Translations under genes and position numbers: made by a program
Source: Calditrichales bacterium MX18-03
GTDB lineage: Bacteria > Bacillota > Clostridia > Lutisporales > Lutisporaceae
Length of the DNA: 64,000 bases
NCBI GenBank assembly: GCA_021083345.1
Contig: JAJGRE010000004.1
Span: 186,001 to 250,000, forward strand
Reading direction: 5' to 3'
In this document: positions 1-8,931 of the stretch, in pieces
Numbering within the stretch: the stretch's first letter is position 1
Layout of the letters: every line of letters begins with the position of its first letter
Notes under the pieces: generated by a model
Databases searched by the model: none
What the model saw: only the letters and a program-made list of their open reading frames with translations
What the model was told of the DNA's origin: nothing

Positions 1-1428
1 AACTTAAGCGTAACGGCGGATTCGGTATATTATAAAAGAATTGAAGACGACCGTGGAAATGGCCGTGTCTATCGAATGAATAAGGATGGGACCAACCGGC
101 GCATGATATCGGCTTCTTCTGTTGATAATTTTGTGACATGGGGCTCCTCCATCTATTTTACAGAAGCCATTTCTAGGAACCTCTATAGGATGAATTTGGA
201 CGGAACTTCTGTTACGGCTATGAATGATGATGAAAGCTACCACTTGAATATCGCAGGCAACACGATATACTATTCCAACGCCGATGACGGCTATAAAATG
301 TATAAAATAAAAACAAACGGTACGGGAAGAAGCAGGGTCAATGACAGCCACTCTGTCAGTATAACGATTACAGGAGGCAGGATCTATTTTTACAACTCGG
401 AAGACGGTTGGGATTACATTCTATTGCCACCTGAAAATAATGAAATAGAAAAAACTTATAAAAACCAATACGGCAATGTTTCGCGAAATATACAAAACGG
501 CGCCTTCATCCTTGAAAACGGCGGCTACTTATATCTGGCAGACAGAACAAATGCAGAAACCTATCGTTTCAAAACCGACGGTACCGGGAGGAGGATGATT
601 CATGACAGACCTATGCACAACATGAACATCCAGGGCGACTGGATTTATTATTCATACACCACGGATGAAACCAGCCGTTACTCCTCCACAACCGGCTTCA
701 TATACCGGATAAAAAAAGATGGCTCCAGCGGCCCCGTGGAGCTTGCACGCTATAACATCCTGGAAATGGTCGTATATGGCGACTGGATCTACAGCACGAT
801 CAATGTACATGATTCCGACATGATTGGCGGAGGACTCCTCTATAAGGTCAGGACGGATGGGACAGGCGGCTCCTTTATTGAGCGCGGCCACTCCGACTAT
901 GGCAAAAACCTTGCCGTGGCCGAAGATTGGATCTACTATGTCAATACAAAAGACAACCACCGCTTGTACAAGATCAGGACAAACGGAACCGGAAGGACGA
1001 AACTGACGGACTATGCAGTGGCTGAGGTCAGTATTGCAGCTGACAGCATTTATTTTACAAAGCCCATTGAGAAAACACCTTATGGCGATATTATGAAAAT
1101 GAATCTGGACGGCAGCAATATGACTGCGCTCAACGGGCAGATGGGAAAGAGCCTGTATATCGTCGACAACAGATTCCTTTACGTTGAAAATGGCACACTT
1201 TATAGCAGCAGTATGGACGGTGCGGAGAAAAAAGTTCTGCTGAGTGATATACGCGAACCGCTGTATTACAACGACCCGCTCCCGATTAATCTTTCAGGAG
1301 ATTATCTCTATCAATACGAGGACGTATATGGAGTTTACAAGACACAGCCAGCATCCTTGTTTGAGTATCCGCAGACGGGTGAAGACGGTTATCATTACAA
1401 AATTGTCAAGCGATACAAAGTTCGGTAA
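1..1428 (+). CDS. DUF5050-type beta-propeller-like repeat protein, 5' end outside the window
   Basis: The reading frame is open from base 1, so the N-terminus, including any signal peptide, is missing; the ATG at 76 is internal. The visible 475 codons are short repeats of about 40 residues in which strands such as DWIYYVN and DNTIYYSN are followed by LYKIRTNGTGR or MNLDGS turns. This is the pattern of DUF5050 (prolow-density-lipoprotein-receptor-like propeller) proteins, which are usually extracytoplasmic in Clostridia. A role at the cell surface is inferred from the family and from the SLH protein 39 bp downstream on the same strand, probably cotranscribed. No catalytic motif is seen. Confidence 0.75.
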   Translation, partial: NLSVTADSVYYKRIEDDRGNGRVYRMNKDGTNRRMISASSVDNFVTWGSSIYFTEAISRNLYRMNLDGTSVTAMNDDESYHLNIAGNTIYYSNADDGYKMYKIKTNGTGRSRVNDSHSVSITITGGRIYFYNSEDGWDYILLPPENNEIEKTYKNQYGNVSRNIQNGAFILENGGYLYLADRTNAETYRFKTDGTGRRMIHDRPMHNMNIQGDWIYYSYTTDETSRYSSTTGFIYRIKKDGSSGPVELARYNILEMVVYGDWIYSTINVHDSDMIGGGLLYKVRTDGTGGSFIERGHSDYGKNLAVAEDWIYYVNTKDNHRLYKIRTNGTGRTKLTDYAVAEVSIAADSIYFTKPIEKTPYGDIMKMNLDGSNMTALNGQMGKSLYIVDNRFLYVENGTLYSSSMDGAEKKVLLSDIREPLYYNDPLPINLSGDYLYQYEDVYGVYKTQPASLFEYPQTGEDGYHYKIVKRYKVR

Positions 1429-1467
1429 GATCGCTGAGCTGAAACCCGATAGAAAGGATAAGAAAAA

Positions 1468-4400
1468 TTGAAAACGCGGTTATTTGTTTTTTTAGTGGCT
1501 GCCATGTTTTTGCTGAGCATAATGCAGACCTACGCCTCAATAAAGGATGTCAACAGCTGCTCTGGTTTTGCCAAAGAGGCAGTGAAAGCACTTTACGAAG
1601 AGAACATCATCAAAGGTGACAACAAGGGAAATTTCCATCCAAAAAAAGAAATCACCCGGGCAGAGTTTTTAAAAATGCTGATCGAAGCTGCCGGTATCAA
1701 CACCACACAGTACGAGAAGGGCTTTGGCAATGTGTTTAAAGATGTACCGGAAAGCCATTGGGCAAAAAAATACATTATGGCCGCACACGCCGGAATGATT
1801 GTGAACGGCGTCACCAGTGATACCTTTTCCCCAAATGAAAAAATAACCCGAGAGCAGATGGCGACCCTTTTCTTCAGAACCATTGTCCCTCCCACTGACT
1901 GGCTGTTCTATGGAAACTATGACCATGTGGAAAAATTCAAGGATAAGGGTCAGATTTCTTCCTGGGCCAAAAAAGGCATAGAAATCATGCGGGTTGTCAA
2001 GTTGATGGAAGGTACTGCACCCGGCGTTTTCAGCCCAAAAAGCTATGCAACCAAGGAACAGGCTGCTGTCGTCATTCACCGTTATCTCTCCAACCGGCGC
2101 AAGATCAATACAGACCTTCTCATCTATGACCTGGCACTGTTTGACACCGAATCCAAACCACACGTAGGAAAATTCGTCAAGTTGGGCATGACGGAGGAAG
2201 CGGTATACGATGTCATGGGTGCGACTAGGCTTGGCGGGACAGTACCGGTAGACATGGAAGTTGCCGTATTCAATATCGAAGAAGGTATTTCCGTAACGCT
2301 GAAAGAAATTCCGGTGGCTTACTTCCTGGTAATACCCTATACGGATTCGGCAGTGTACTTAAGCGGCGGCAAGGTTGTGGGATGGTCAAAAGGCGGCAAG
2401 CTCAGTGTGAAGGTGGATACGCCCAAAACCGGACAGCCTTTCACCTTCGGCTCGTCCCTGGAGGAGGTTTTCCGTGCCATGGGCACACCGGAGGAAATCT
2501 TAATAAACGGCAATACCTTCTACATCTACTATAAGGGCGGATTCATCCAATTAATCAATAATAAAGTCATGACATGGACAGAGCATGAGGATCACAGGTT
2601 AAATGTAAAGTTCGGTGATATTGATCCCAAGCTTCCAGGCTTTACTTACCGTGATAAGCTTGAAGACGTGACAAGTGTGATGGGGACGCCTCAGACCCTT
2701 TGCATCGATGAAAGAGGTATCGTGCTGGAATACGGCAAATCCTTTGTTTACCTGAGCTCCGATTATGAGGTAAAGGATTGGTATAACAAGGGGGAACTGA
2801 AAATCAGAAAGGTGGTCGTGGACGAGAATGCTCCGGCAATCCGTTTAGGCTCGTCGAAGTATGACGTTGTCAAAGCTATGGGTGATCCCGACAGGGTAGA
2901 CGGGGACAGCAGGAGGCGATGGTTCTATCAGGATTCCTGGCTCAATTTCAACAGCGAAGGTGCGGTTGAGGGCTGGTCCGACACCGGAAATCTCAAGCTG
3001 GCGGACTTGGCAGCCGCCGATAAAACGCCCATACGCATCGGCTCATTGAGAGATGAGGTGTTTGCTTCAGCAGGCACACCGGAATATTACTTTGATAAGC
3101 AAATTAAATATGGTAATTCTCTTATTTTGCATGATCAGAACAACCGGGTTACAGAAATCCAGAATAAGGACAAAAACTTAAAAATCGCGCAAAATGAAAC
3201 CGGGACAAGAGAAAGCTTCCGTTTGGGAGATGCGCTGGAGAAGATCCTGGATTCCATGGGAAATCCCGACGCCATGCGTTATGACGCCGCATGGCAATAC
3301 TATAGTACCATCGTACACTATGGAACCTCTGAGCTGCATTTTAGAAATGATGCCCTGATCGGTTATGTCAATGCTGACTCCAATCTCCTGATTGACCTCG
3401 GAAAAGCTGCATCTGCCCGATATTTCACCTATTTCTCCACCTTTGATGACGTCATCGGTGCAATGGGCACGCCTAAAACGGTACTGACTGCTGATTACGG
3501 AAGGGAGTTATATTATGGCCAGTCTCAAATCAGGATTAATAAAAACGGCAAGGTAAGTGAATGGTATAACCATTCAAATAATCTAAAACTGGACAAAAGT
3601 ATCTCCAGTAACGCAGGAATCACGTTTGGGATGCCTCTTGCCGAAGTTATGAAAACCATGGGTGCCCCTGATTGGTTTATAGAAAACGGTTCTGCTATGC
3701 CCGGTATGAGTAATTACACCATAAGGTACGGAAACTCCGTCCTGCTTCTGATCACCAGGTCGAACGAGCCTCCGGAGGTCAGCGGCTGGACAAACAAAGG
3801 TGAGCTGAAACTGGAAAACATCATACCACCGCAAGGAAAACCTTTTATCACAATAGGCGACACCATGGAGAAGGTTATCCGCTTGAAAGGCCTCCCAGAC
3901 CAAGCTTACTACATCTGGTCACTTCCTGTTCAATGTTACTTTGTTTATGACAAAACCGAAATTATCTTTGGCGATAATAAAGTTATAGGTTCTATTTACA
4001 ATGGCAGCAAGGATCTCCGGCTTTTTGATAATAGCCCGGCAAATCCAAGCAATGCACCTATCAGACTGGGCAGCACAAAGGCTGAGGTGCTGCAGGCTTT
4101 GGGAGAGCCGATTCGTATTAAAAATACAGGATACTATGCGGAATATGACCGTTTGGGGTATTCAATCCCCGAATCATGGCGTGTGCTGACAAATTCATGG
4201 TGGGAATATGAGAATGGCTTTACTGTGTTTTTCAATGCGGAAGAGAAGCTGGCATACTTCAATGACAATACGGGCCAGATCGACTTAGGCTATAAGCAGA
4301 CCGGCGCACCTGAAATCAAAATCGGGTCCTATTTGGAGGATGTCCTGCGCCGATATGGAGCCCCAATCCATGTGAAAAACCAAATGCCTGACAGTCATCT

Positions 4401-4518
4401 GGAGTATATAGCCGGTTCAGATGCTCAAATCGAACACAACGGCAAGGTTTACAAGCGACTGTTTGTAAGGCTTAACAAAGATGGCCGGGTATATGGTATC
4501 TATGGATATGATTATTAG
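1468..4518 (+). CDS. SLH-domain cell-surface protein with 11 tandem ~65-residue modules
   Basis: TTG start with AAAGGA nine bases upstream. Residues 1-24 form a signal peptide. Three S-layer homology domains follow (about 28-70, 85-140 and 145-195, with motifs such as FHPKKEITRAEF and FSPNEKITREQM), which would anchor the protein to secondary cell-wall polymer. From about residue 230 to the end there are 11 modules, each opening with a strand like IRLGSS, then a helix ending in MGTP or MGDPD, then a YG..(I/L) strand and a W(Y/S)N.G(E/N)LK end. The module resembles the small alpha/beta fold of BamE/SmpA-like proteins but I cannot assign a family. Function unknown; structural or ligand-binding role at the envelope is inferred. 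It ends at a strong terminator. Confidence 0.8.
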   Translation: MKTRLFVFLVAAMFLLSIMQTYASIKDVNSCSGFAKEAVKALYEENIIKGDNKGNFHPKKEITRAEFLKMLIEAAGINTTQYEKGFGNVFKDVPESHWAKKYIMAAHAGMIVNGVTSDTFSPNEKITREQMATLFFRTIVPPTDWLFYGNYDHVEKFKDKGQISSWAKKGIEIMRVVKLMEGTAPGVFSPKSYATKEQAAVVIHRYLSNRRKINTDLLIYDLALFDTESKPHVGKFVKLGMTEEAVYDVMGATRLGGTVPVDMEVAVFNIEEGISVTLKEIPVAYFLVIPYTDSAVYLSGGKVVGWSKGGKLSVKVDTPKTGQPFTFGSSLEEVFRAMGTPEEILINGNTFYIYYKGGFIQLINNKVMTWTEHEDHRLNVKFGDIDPKLPGFTYRDKLEDVTSVMGTPQTLCIDERGIVLEYGKSFVYLSSDYEVKDWYNKGELKIRKVVVDENAPAIRLGSSKYDVVKAMGDPDRVDGDSRRRWFYQDSWLNFNSEGAVEGWSDTGNLKLADLAAADKTPIRIGSLRDEVFASAGTPEYYFDKQIKYGNSLILHDQNNRVTEIQNKDKNLKIAQNETGTRESFRLGDALEKILDSMGNPDAMRYDAAWQYYSTIVHYGTSELHFRNDALIGYVNADSNLLIDLGKAASARYFTYFSTFDDVIGAMGTPKTVLTADYGRELYYGQSQIRINKNGKVSEWYNHSNNLKLDKSISSNAGITFGMPLAEVMKTMGAPDWFIENGSAMPGMSNYTIRYGNSVLLLITRSNEPPEVSGWTNKGELKLENIIPPQGKPFITIGDTMEKVIRLKGLPDQAYYIWSLPVQCYFVYDKTEIIFGDNKVIGSIYNGSKDLRLFDNSPANPSNAPIRLGSTKAEVLQALGEPIRIKNTGYYAEYDRLGYSIPESWRVLTNSWWEYENGFTVFFNAEEKLAYFNDNTGQIDLGYKQTGAPEIKIGSYLEDVLRRYGAPIHVKNQMPDSHLEYIAGSDAQIEHNGKVYKRLFVRLNKDGRVYGIYGYDY

Positions 4519-4535
4519 CTTTAAAGTAAAAAAGT

Positions 4536-4563
4536 TCACCCGGGTCATCCCGGGTGATTTTTT
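4536..4563. terminator. Bidirectional rho-independent terminator
   Basis: Nine-base perfect stem TCACCCGGG/CCCGGGTGA around a TCAT loop, followed by six T on the plus strand and preceded by an A run that gives T on the minus strand. It ends the SLH gene and also lies at the stop codon of the small convergent gene. Confidence 0.85.
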
Positions 4564-4699
4564 AGATGGGCTTTTTATGCGGATTGTTGTCCGAGTGGTA
4601 ACCATGCTCTTTGTGGTTATCATAGCTGTGGCTCATGGATCCATATCTGCAAAATATAATGAGGGCAGCAAGAATGACGATACCGATAACAATATACAT
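4562..4699 (-). CDS. Small membrane protein, 45 residues
   Basis: ATG start with GGGAG seven bases upstream. The predicted peptide begins with a single hydrophobic helix (residues 2-16, MYIVIGIVILAALIIF) followed by a short polar, histidine-rich tail (SHSYDNHKEHGYHSDNN). No family is recognised. It reads toward the SLH gene and finishes inside their shared terminator. The ribosome binding site, membrane helix and neat fit in an otherwise empty gap support it as a real gene; the histidine-rich tail could bind metal, but that is a guess. Confidence 0.55.
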   Translation of the reverse strand: MYIVIGIVILAALIIFCRYGSMSHSYDNHKEHGYHSDNNPHKKPI

Positions 4700-4770
4700 T
4701 TGCTCACTCCCTATTATGTGATATGTGTCCCGATACCATTATATCACAAATATTGGATAATATTCCGTGT

Positions 4771-5178
4771 CTAGCTGTCTTGCTCCGAATTAAATGCCGA
4801 TCCTTTCACAATCAAGGTCTTCATAACGGATAAATGCCAAGTCACACAAACGGCAATGACCAGAAGCAGCATATCCAAATAGATGTTATGGACTGCAAAA
4901 GCAACCGACCATCCGATGGTCAACCACAATAATGCGATGCTGGTGAGCTTAACGGGCAGCGGTATGCCTTTCCCGGAACGATAATCTGCAATATACCTTC
5001 CAAGCCACTTGCTGGCAAGCAAACGGTGGTAAAGCTTCCTTGAGCCCCTGAAATAGCAGGCTGCTCCCAGCAGCAGAAAAGGTGTCGTCGGCAGCAATGG
5101 CAGAAAAATACCGATGATACCCAGCAGAATGGAGACAGACCCAATCAATATTAAAATGGTTTTGATAAATTTATTCAT
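4771..5178 (-). CDS. DUF454 (YbaN-like) inner membrane protein
   Basis: 135 residues, the usual length for DUF454/YbaN. An N-terminal hydrophobic hairpin with the family signature GIFLPLLPTTPFLLLGAACYFRGS is followed by a polar stretch ending LGRYIADYRSGKGIPL and a second hydrophobic pair. Its ATG overlaps the TGA of the MFS gene (ATGA), so it is translationally coupled to it. The biochemical role of DUF454 proteins is not known; E. coli ybaN sits near adenine salvage and replication genes, which gives no clue here. Membrane location is clear. Confidence 0.85.
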   Translation of the reverse strand: MNKFIKTILILIGSVSILLGIIGIFLPLLPTTPFLLLGAACYFRGSRKLYHRLLASKWLGRYIADYRSGKGIPLPVKLTSIALLWLTIGWSVAFAVHNIYLDMLLLVIAVCVTWHLSVMKTLIVKGSAFNSEQDS

Positions 5179-6467
5179 ATGGACTCCCCTTTATCATGAC
5201 GATCCTTCCAGTCAGCGACTTTATCGATAGAACCGCTTGCTTCACGCCCGTACTCATAAAAACGCAGCCAAAGCATGAACAAACCGGACAATGCTGTAAG
5301 GGAAAAGCATAACAACCACAAGCGGTTCAATCCCAAGGCAGATATAAATATTCCGAACAGGTAAGGTCCCAAAGCACCTCCTGCTCCCATAATCAAAGTA
5401 ATCAACGCATTAAATCTGCCCCTATGGGTGATGGGAGAGTGGTTGGCCGTATAAACGCCTGCATTGGTGGCCTCCAATATTTCACCGATGGTGAAAATAA
5501 ACGCAGAAATCAGAAACAGCGGCAGTGTGCCGATATAGCCGATCATGCCAAACCCTATGGCGTAGAAAAAGCCCGCCAGCGCCATATTGACAAGGGGCTT
5601 CAGCTTGATGGTCATGCGGGTCAGCGGTATGGTGAAGGCGATAACGACCACTGCCGTAAACGACATGATGATACCAAAGCGGCTGGGACCCAGACTGCTG
5701 CCGAAAACCTGCTTCAGCTGCAGCGGAATGGCAAAGCCGATGCTGGAATAAACCAGCTGGTTTATAAACCGTCCGCCGGTGAACATCAACAGAACAGGCC
5801 GTCTGAGCAGTGCTTGGAAAGCAGTGCCCTCCTCTGCCCGTTCATCATCGCAGCTGTCATCCAGCTCCCGGATACGCTCCTTATCCGGCATGGACTCCTC
5901 AATAAAGAAAGCAATCAGCACAACGGCTATGATAATGGCAACGGCATTTCCCCAGAAGATCCAGCTTGTATGATGCTTATACAGGAAGCCTGCTATCATG
6001 GGACCAATGGCGAAGCCGATGTTGATGCCCATATAAAGCAGGGAAAAAGCCTGCTTCCTGTTTTCCTTATCTGTAAAATCGGTGATCATGGCGCCACTGA
6101 TTGCTTGAGCGGCACCGGCAAAAAAGCCGGAAAGGATCAGGAGATAGGGTATTGCCATCGAATTCCCCAGAAATGGGCAGGGAAAGAAGCACAAGGCCGA
6201 CATGCCCTGAAAGCACAGCAGCAGCTTCTTGCGCCCCATGCGGTCCGTCAGCTTGCCTCCGATGATCGCTCCCCCGCCCTGGACAATGGCGCAGACCATG
6301 AAAAAGGTTCCGATGGCTTCGGCGCTGAGGCCCATTTTATCCGTCAGGTAAAAGGTCAGAAACGGATAAACGAAATTCCCCATGGCGTTGACGATCCGGA
6401 CGATAAAAAGGATGTAAATGGGTCTTGGCAGACCCCTGTAGATATTAGGCCACTGCATATACGGCAT
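5175..6467 (-). CDS. Major facilitator superfamily efflux transporter
   Basis: About 430 residues with 12 predicted membrane segments. The loop between helices 2 and 3 carries the MFS signature GGKLTDRMGRKK, and a long charged central loop (DKERIRELDDSCDDERAEE) separates the two halves. The ATG at 6467 is chosen over an upstream GTG because AGGGG lies seven bases before it. Close relatives are drug or metabolite exporters (MDR type), but the substrate cannot be read from sequence. The gene is coupled to the DUF454 gene by a four-base overlap. Confidence 0.85.
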   Translation of the reverse strand: MPYMQWPNIYRGLPRPIYILFIVRIVNAMGNFVYPFLTFYLTDKMGLSAEAIGTFFMVCAIVQGGGAIIGGKLTDRMGRKKLLLCFQGMSALCFFPCPFLGNSMAIPYLLILSGFFAGAAQAISGAMITDFTDKENRKQAFSLLYMGINIGFAIGPMIAGFLYKHHTSWIFWGNAVAIIIAVVLIAFFIEESMPDKERIRELDDSCDDERAEEGTAFQALLRRPVLLMFTGGRFINQLVYSSIGFAIPLQLKQVFGSSLGPSRFGIIMSFTAVVVIAFTIPLTRMTIKLKPLVNMALAGFFYAIGFGMIGYIGTLPLFLISAFIFTIGEILEATNAGVYTANHSPITHRGRFNALITLIMGAGGALGPYLFGIFISALGLNRLWLLCFSLTALSGLFMLWLRFYEYGREASGSIDKVADWKDRHDKGESI

Positions 6468-6556
6468 GATGCCACCCCTCTTCACTAAAAGAACTTTTCA
6501 GTCAACGTTATCACTCTCAGCAAAGTAAAATATATTGATAATGAGGGAGTGATTTT

Positions 6557-6688
6557 ATGCCTGCTTCTGAAGAAATCAACCATGACATTTTACTCATTAT
6601 CACTATTGCACTGGTTATACTTTTTATAACAAACATCAATGTGCCCGGGCAAGGGACAATAAGTCCTGAGGTTGTACCTATACTATAG
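6557..6688 (+). CDS. Small membrane protein, 43 residues
   Basis: ATG start preceded by GAGGGAG with a seven-base spacer. After a short polar N-terminus (MPASEEINHD) comes one hydrophobic helix (ILLIITIALVILFITN) and a short proline-rich tail. No family recognised. It sits 26 bp before the next gene on the same strand, so the two are probably one transcript. Small single-helix proteins of this sort are common among sporulation genes, but nothing here proves that. Confidence 0.55.
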   Translation: MPASEEINHDILLIITIALVILFITNINVPGQGTISPEVVPIL

Positions 6689-6714
6689 CTTAATACAGTG
6701 AGGAGGGGGCCACT

Positions 6715-7035
6715 TTGTTTAATTCAAACAATATAAATTCATTGCTTAATGATATTTTAGCATGCGCTTCAAACAAGAACGCCAACGGCAATAATTGCAG
6801 CGAAAAAGAAAAGGACAATGGCGTCACTTATGCCCCCACCCAAACATTGGTCATCGTTGGACTGATTACCGGTGTCCTAGAGGTACAGTCCATCTTGGTT
6901 GATAGGGACCAAGCTGTACAAATCATATTGGCTGGCTCACTGAAGCGAAAAACGGAACTGGATGTGATGCTTGACAACATCGGATCGAAATCCTTCGACG
7001 AGGTTATGAAAGCCATCATCGGGAGGGTTGTTTAA
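6715..7035 (+). CDS. Unknown 106-residue protein, possibly sporulation-related
   Basis: TTG start with a very strong AGGAGGGGG sequence five bases upstream. The N-terminal third is rich in asparagine and serine (FNSNNINSLLNDILACASNKN), then comes a hydrophobic strand-like stretch (TLVIVGLITGVLEVQSILVDRDQ) and a helical end (DVMLDNIGSKSFDEVMKAIIG). I do not recognise the family. It follows the 43-residue membrane protein and converges on the 87-residue minus-strand gene 19 bp away. Confidence 0.55.
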   Translation: MFNSNNINSLLNDILACASNKNANGNNCSEKEKDNGVTYAPTQTLVIVGLITGVLEVQSILVDRDQAVQIILAGSLKRKTELDVMLDNIGSKSFDEVMKAIIGRVV

Positions 7036-7054
7036 GCTTGCGCAAAAACCCGGC

Positions 7055-7318
7055 TTATCCACCGGCTGACAGGAACCGCAGCCTGAATGCCGAAACCAGC
7101 TGCTCCAGACGCTCTTCTTCGCTGCGAAATAGCACCCTTGTGGATGTTATCCTTAGTGAACCCCTGGCTATCTGCTTTTCCTCACCGATCTCAACCTCCC
7201 AGCCGCTGCCTGAGTATTTGCCCTCGCCGTTGTCTTCTCCCCCAATACTGACAATATACGCGACAATATCGCTTCTTTTCATGCCGCCCATTTCCAATAC
7301 CTTTTCAGCTGTCTCCAA
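7055..7318 (-). CDS. Unknown 87-residue protein
   Basis: TTG start chosen because GGGGGA lies six bases upstream; later ATG codons at residues 10 and 13 lack such a site. The protein is mixed alpha/beta: a helix (AEKVLEMGGMKRSDIVAYIVSIGG), then strands with GSGWEVEIGEEKQIARGSLRITSTRVLF, then a C-terminal helix. No family is assigned. It lies 15 bp after the 54-residue membrane protein and should be cotranscribed with it. Confidence 0.55.
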   Translation of the reverse strand: METAEKVLEMGGMKRSDIVAYIVSIGGEDNGEGKYSGSGWEVEIGEEKQIARGSLRITSTRVLFRSEEERLEQLVSAFRLRFLSAGG

Positions 7319-7333
7319 TTCTATTCCCCCGTA

Positions 7334-7498
7334 TTACTTCTTCTGCTTTTTCCAATACACATAAGCCACTGCAAAATCGATTCCGGCAGCAGCCAGGCTC
7401 ATGACTCCCGGCAGCAGGCTGCCTTGTCCAAGATATTTGACGCCGAGCACGGCAAAGATCAACCCGCAGCCAATAAATAGAAAATGACTTCTAATCAT
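7334..7498 (-). CDS. Small two-helix membrane protein, 54 residues
   Basis: ATG start with AGGAG upstream (reverse complement of the bases just after 7500). The peptide has two hydrophobic helices (SHFLFIGCGLIFAVLGV and PGVMSLAAAGIDFAVAYVYW) joined by KYLGQGSL, and a basic tail WKKQKK, giving a likely cytoplasmic C-terminus. It is the first gene of a minus-strand pair and is divergent from the cupin gene at 7588. Function unknown. Confidence 0.6.
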   Translation of the reverse strand: MIRSHFLFIGCGLIFAVLGVKYLGQGSLLPGVMSLAAAGIDFAVAYVYWKKQKK

Positions 7499-7587
7499 AC
7501 AATCAACTCCTTACATCATATACAAATATTATCTCATATAAGGTATAATGATGCTATAAGGTAGTATACAGTTAACGGAGGGATATT

Positions 7588-7935
7588 ATGATAAAGAAAC
7601 CCTGTGACATGGAAAAGGAACTGAAGGAACTGATGCGCGGCGGCAAAGGCTCGGTAGAGGTCACGCACATATTCAAGCAAGAGGAATTGAAGGGCAAGTG
7701 CAGACTTTGCGCCAGGCTTTCAATCAATCCCGGCTCTTCCATAGGCCTGCATGAGCATGTCGGCGAGGAAGAAATCTTTTATATCCTCAGCGGCAGCGGC
7801 ATTTTCACCGACAACGGCGTACAGAAAAGGGTGAATGCGGGAGAAGGCCTGCTTACAGTAGGGGGAGAGCACCACTCCATCGAAAATGACGGTGAGGAGT
7901 CCCTTGTACTGATGGCAATCATTTTATTGTATTAA
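7588..7935 (+). CDS. Single-domain cupin protein
   Basis: 115 residues with a strong GGAGGG site before ATG. The two cupin motifs are visible: GSSIGLHEHVGEEEIFYILSG (motif 1, with metal-binding His, His, Glu) and GEEHHSIEND (motif 2, His). Small cupins bind a metal and often a sugar, oxalate-like acid or effector; the substrate is not predictable. The gene stands alone, divergent from the small membrane-protein pair, and ends at a bidirectional terminator. Confidence 0.85.
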   Translation: MIKKPCDMEKELKELMRGGKGSVEVTHIFKQEELKGKCRLCARLSINPGSSIGLHEHVGEEEIFYILSGSGIFTDNGVQKRVNAGEGLLTVGGEHHSIENDGEESLVLMAIILLY

Positions 7936-7944
7936 CAAGACAGT

Positions 7945-7973
7945 AAAGGCGGATGACACAATCATCCGCCTTT
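7945..7973. terminator. Bidirectional terminator between cupin and MCP-like genes
   Basis: Twelve-base perfect stem AAAGGCGGATGA/TCATCCGCCTTT around CACAA, giving a T-rich run on either strand. It separates two convergent genes. Confidence 0.85.
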
Positions 7974-7978
7974 ATTTA

Positions 7979-8770
7979 TCATGATATCTGATCCACCAGA
8001 TTGTTTACTGCCGAATTCACATTGGTGGAGGCTTGAACCTGAAGCTCCGAAAGGCTGTTCAGATTCTTGGCCACTGACTCCACATCCTTGATCTCAGCTG
8101 ATAGCTTGGTAAGGATCTCGGTAATCTCTTTGGCAAAGTTCTCACTGCTGCCTGCCAGCTTCTGCACCTCATTGGCCACAACCGAGAAACCCCTGCCCTG
8201 CTCACCTGCTCTGGCTGCTTCTATCGTTGCGTTGATCCCCAGTATTTTAGTTTGCTTCGCAATGTTGTTGACATATTGAATGATCTTATCTGTTTCTTCA
8301 ATATACTCAATGGATGTCCTGGTTATTTCATTCAGCTTCTTATTGATCCCATACGCGTTATCTATTGAATCTGAAATCGCTTTAAGGTGTGACTGCACTT
8401 CTGCCGACGTATCCTTGACAGCCGTTATCTGGCTGTTAAGCTTATCCAGGACTTCAATGTCCCTGGCTACAAGGGCCATGATGAGTCTTGCGCCTGCAGA
8501 ATCGATGATGGTGCAAGCACTTCCGAAGCTGTCGTATAATTCCTGCTTTACCTGTTCCATGCCGGTTGCCTCTATTATGAGGTCAAGATTTTTTGTTGAT
8601 ATTTCCCCAATGGACTGGGAGCATTTGATGCCCAGTTTTTTTGCTAAAACGATCCCGGATGCATCTGCCCTGCTGTCTACCACTTGTACAATACGAATCT
8701 CTTCTATTTTAGAAAAGGAATCGATCATATTGGTTCCGCCTTTTCCTGCTCCAACGATGACAATATTCAT
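7979..8770 (-). CDS. Cytosolic chemoreceptor-like protein: NAD(P)-binding Rossmann domain fused to MCP signalling domain
   Basis: The ATG at 8770 is preceded by GGGGGGAA; an in-frame upstream start lacks a site. Residues 1-100 are a Rossmann fold: VIVGAGKGG nucleotide loop at 4-12, acidic VVDSRAD after strand 2, and LIIEATG. Residues about 115-263 are a methyl-accepting chemotaxis signalling hairpin with the conserved tip [22 protein letters not shown] (about 185-207). There is no membrane segment or periplasmic domain. By family logic it would report a nucleotide or dinucleotide state to CheA/CheW arrays. The hairpin is short, so it may not reach a full array. Divergent from the OsmC gene. 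Confidence 0.8.
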   Translation of the reverse strand: MNIVIVGAGKGGTNMIDSFSKIEEIRIVQVVDSRADASGIVLAKKLGIKCSQSIGEISTKNLDLIIEATGMEQVKQELYDSFGSACTIIDSAGARLIMALVARDIEVLDKLNSQITAVKDTSAEVQSHLKAISDSIDNAYGINKKLNEITRTSIEYIEETDKIIQYVNNIAKQTKILGINATIEAARAGEQGRGFSVVANEVQKLAGSSENFAKEITEILTKLSAEIKDVESVAKNLNSLSELQVQASTNVNSAVNNLVDQIS

Positions 8771-8931
8771 TAGTTTTTCCCCCCAAAGTGGTTTTCTTGT
8801 GCTCAAGACGCACTAATACTATCATACCAAGCTTTTGGCACTGTGTAAATTTGTTTATTTCTTATCAATTTTGTAACCTTTTTGCCTGCCCGGTATCTAA
8901 CCTTATAGACACAAATATGAAAGGAGTATAT

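Noticed and set aside
4481-4774. 97-codon plus-strand frame after the SLH gene
   Set aside because: Passes through a strong terminator and overlaps the better-supported 45-residue minus-strand gene.
5424-6488. 354-codon plus-strand frame
   Set aside because: Lies wholly antisense to the MFS transporter, is low-complexity in character (many Gln, His, Arg) and has no ribosome binding site.
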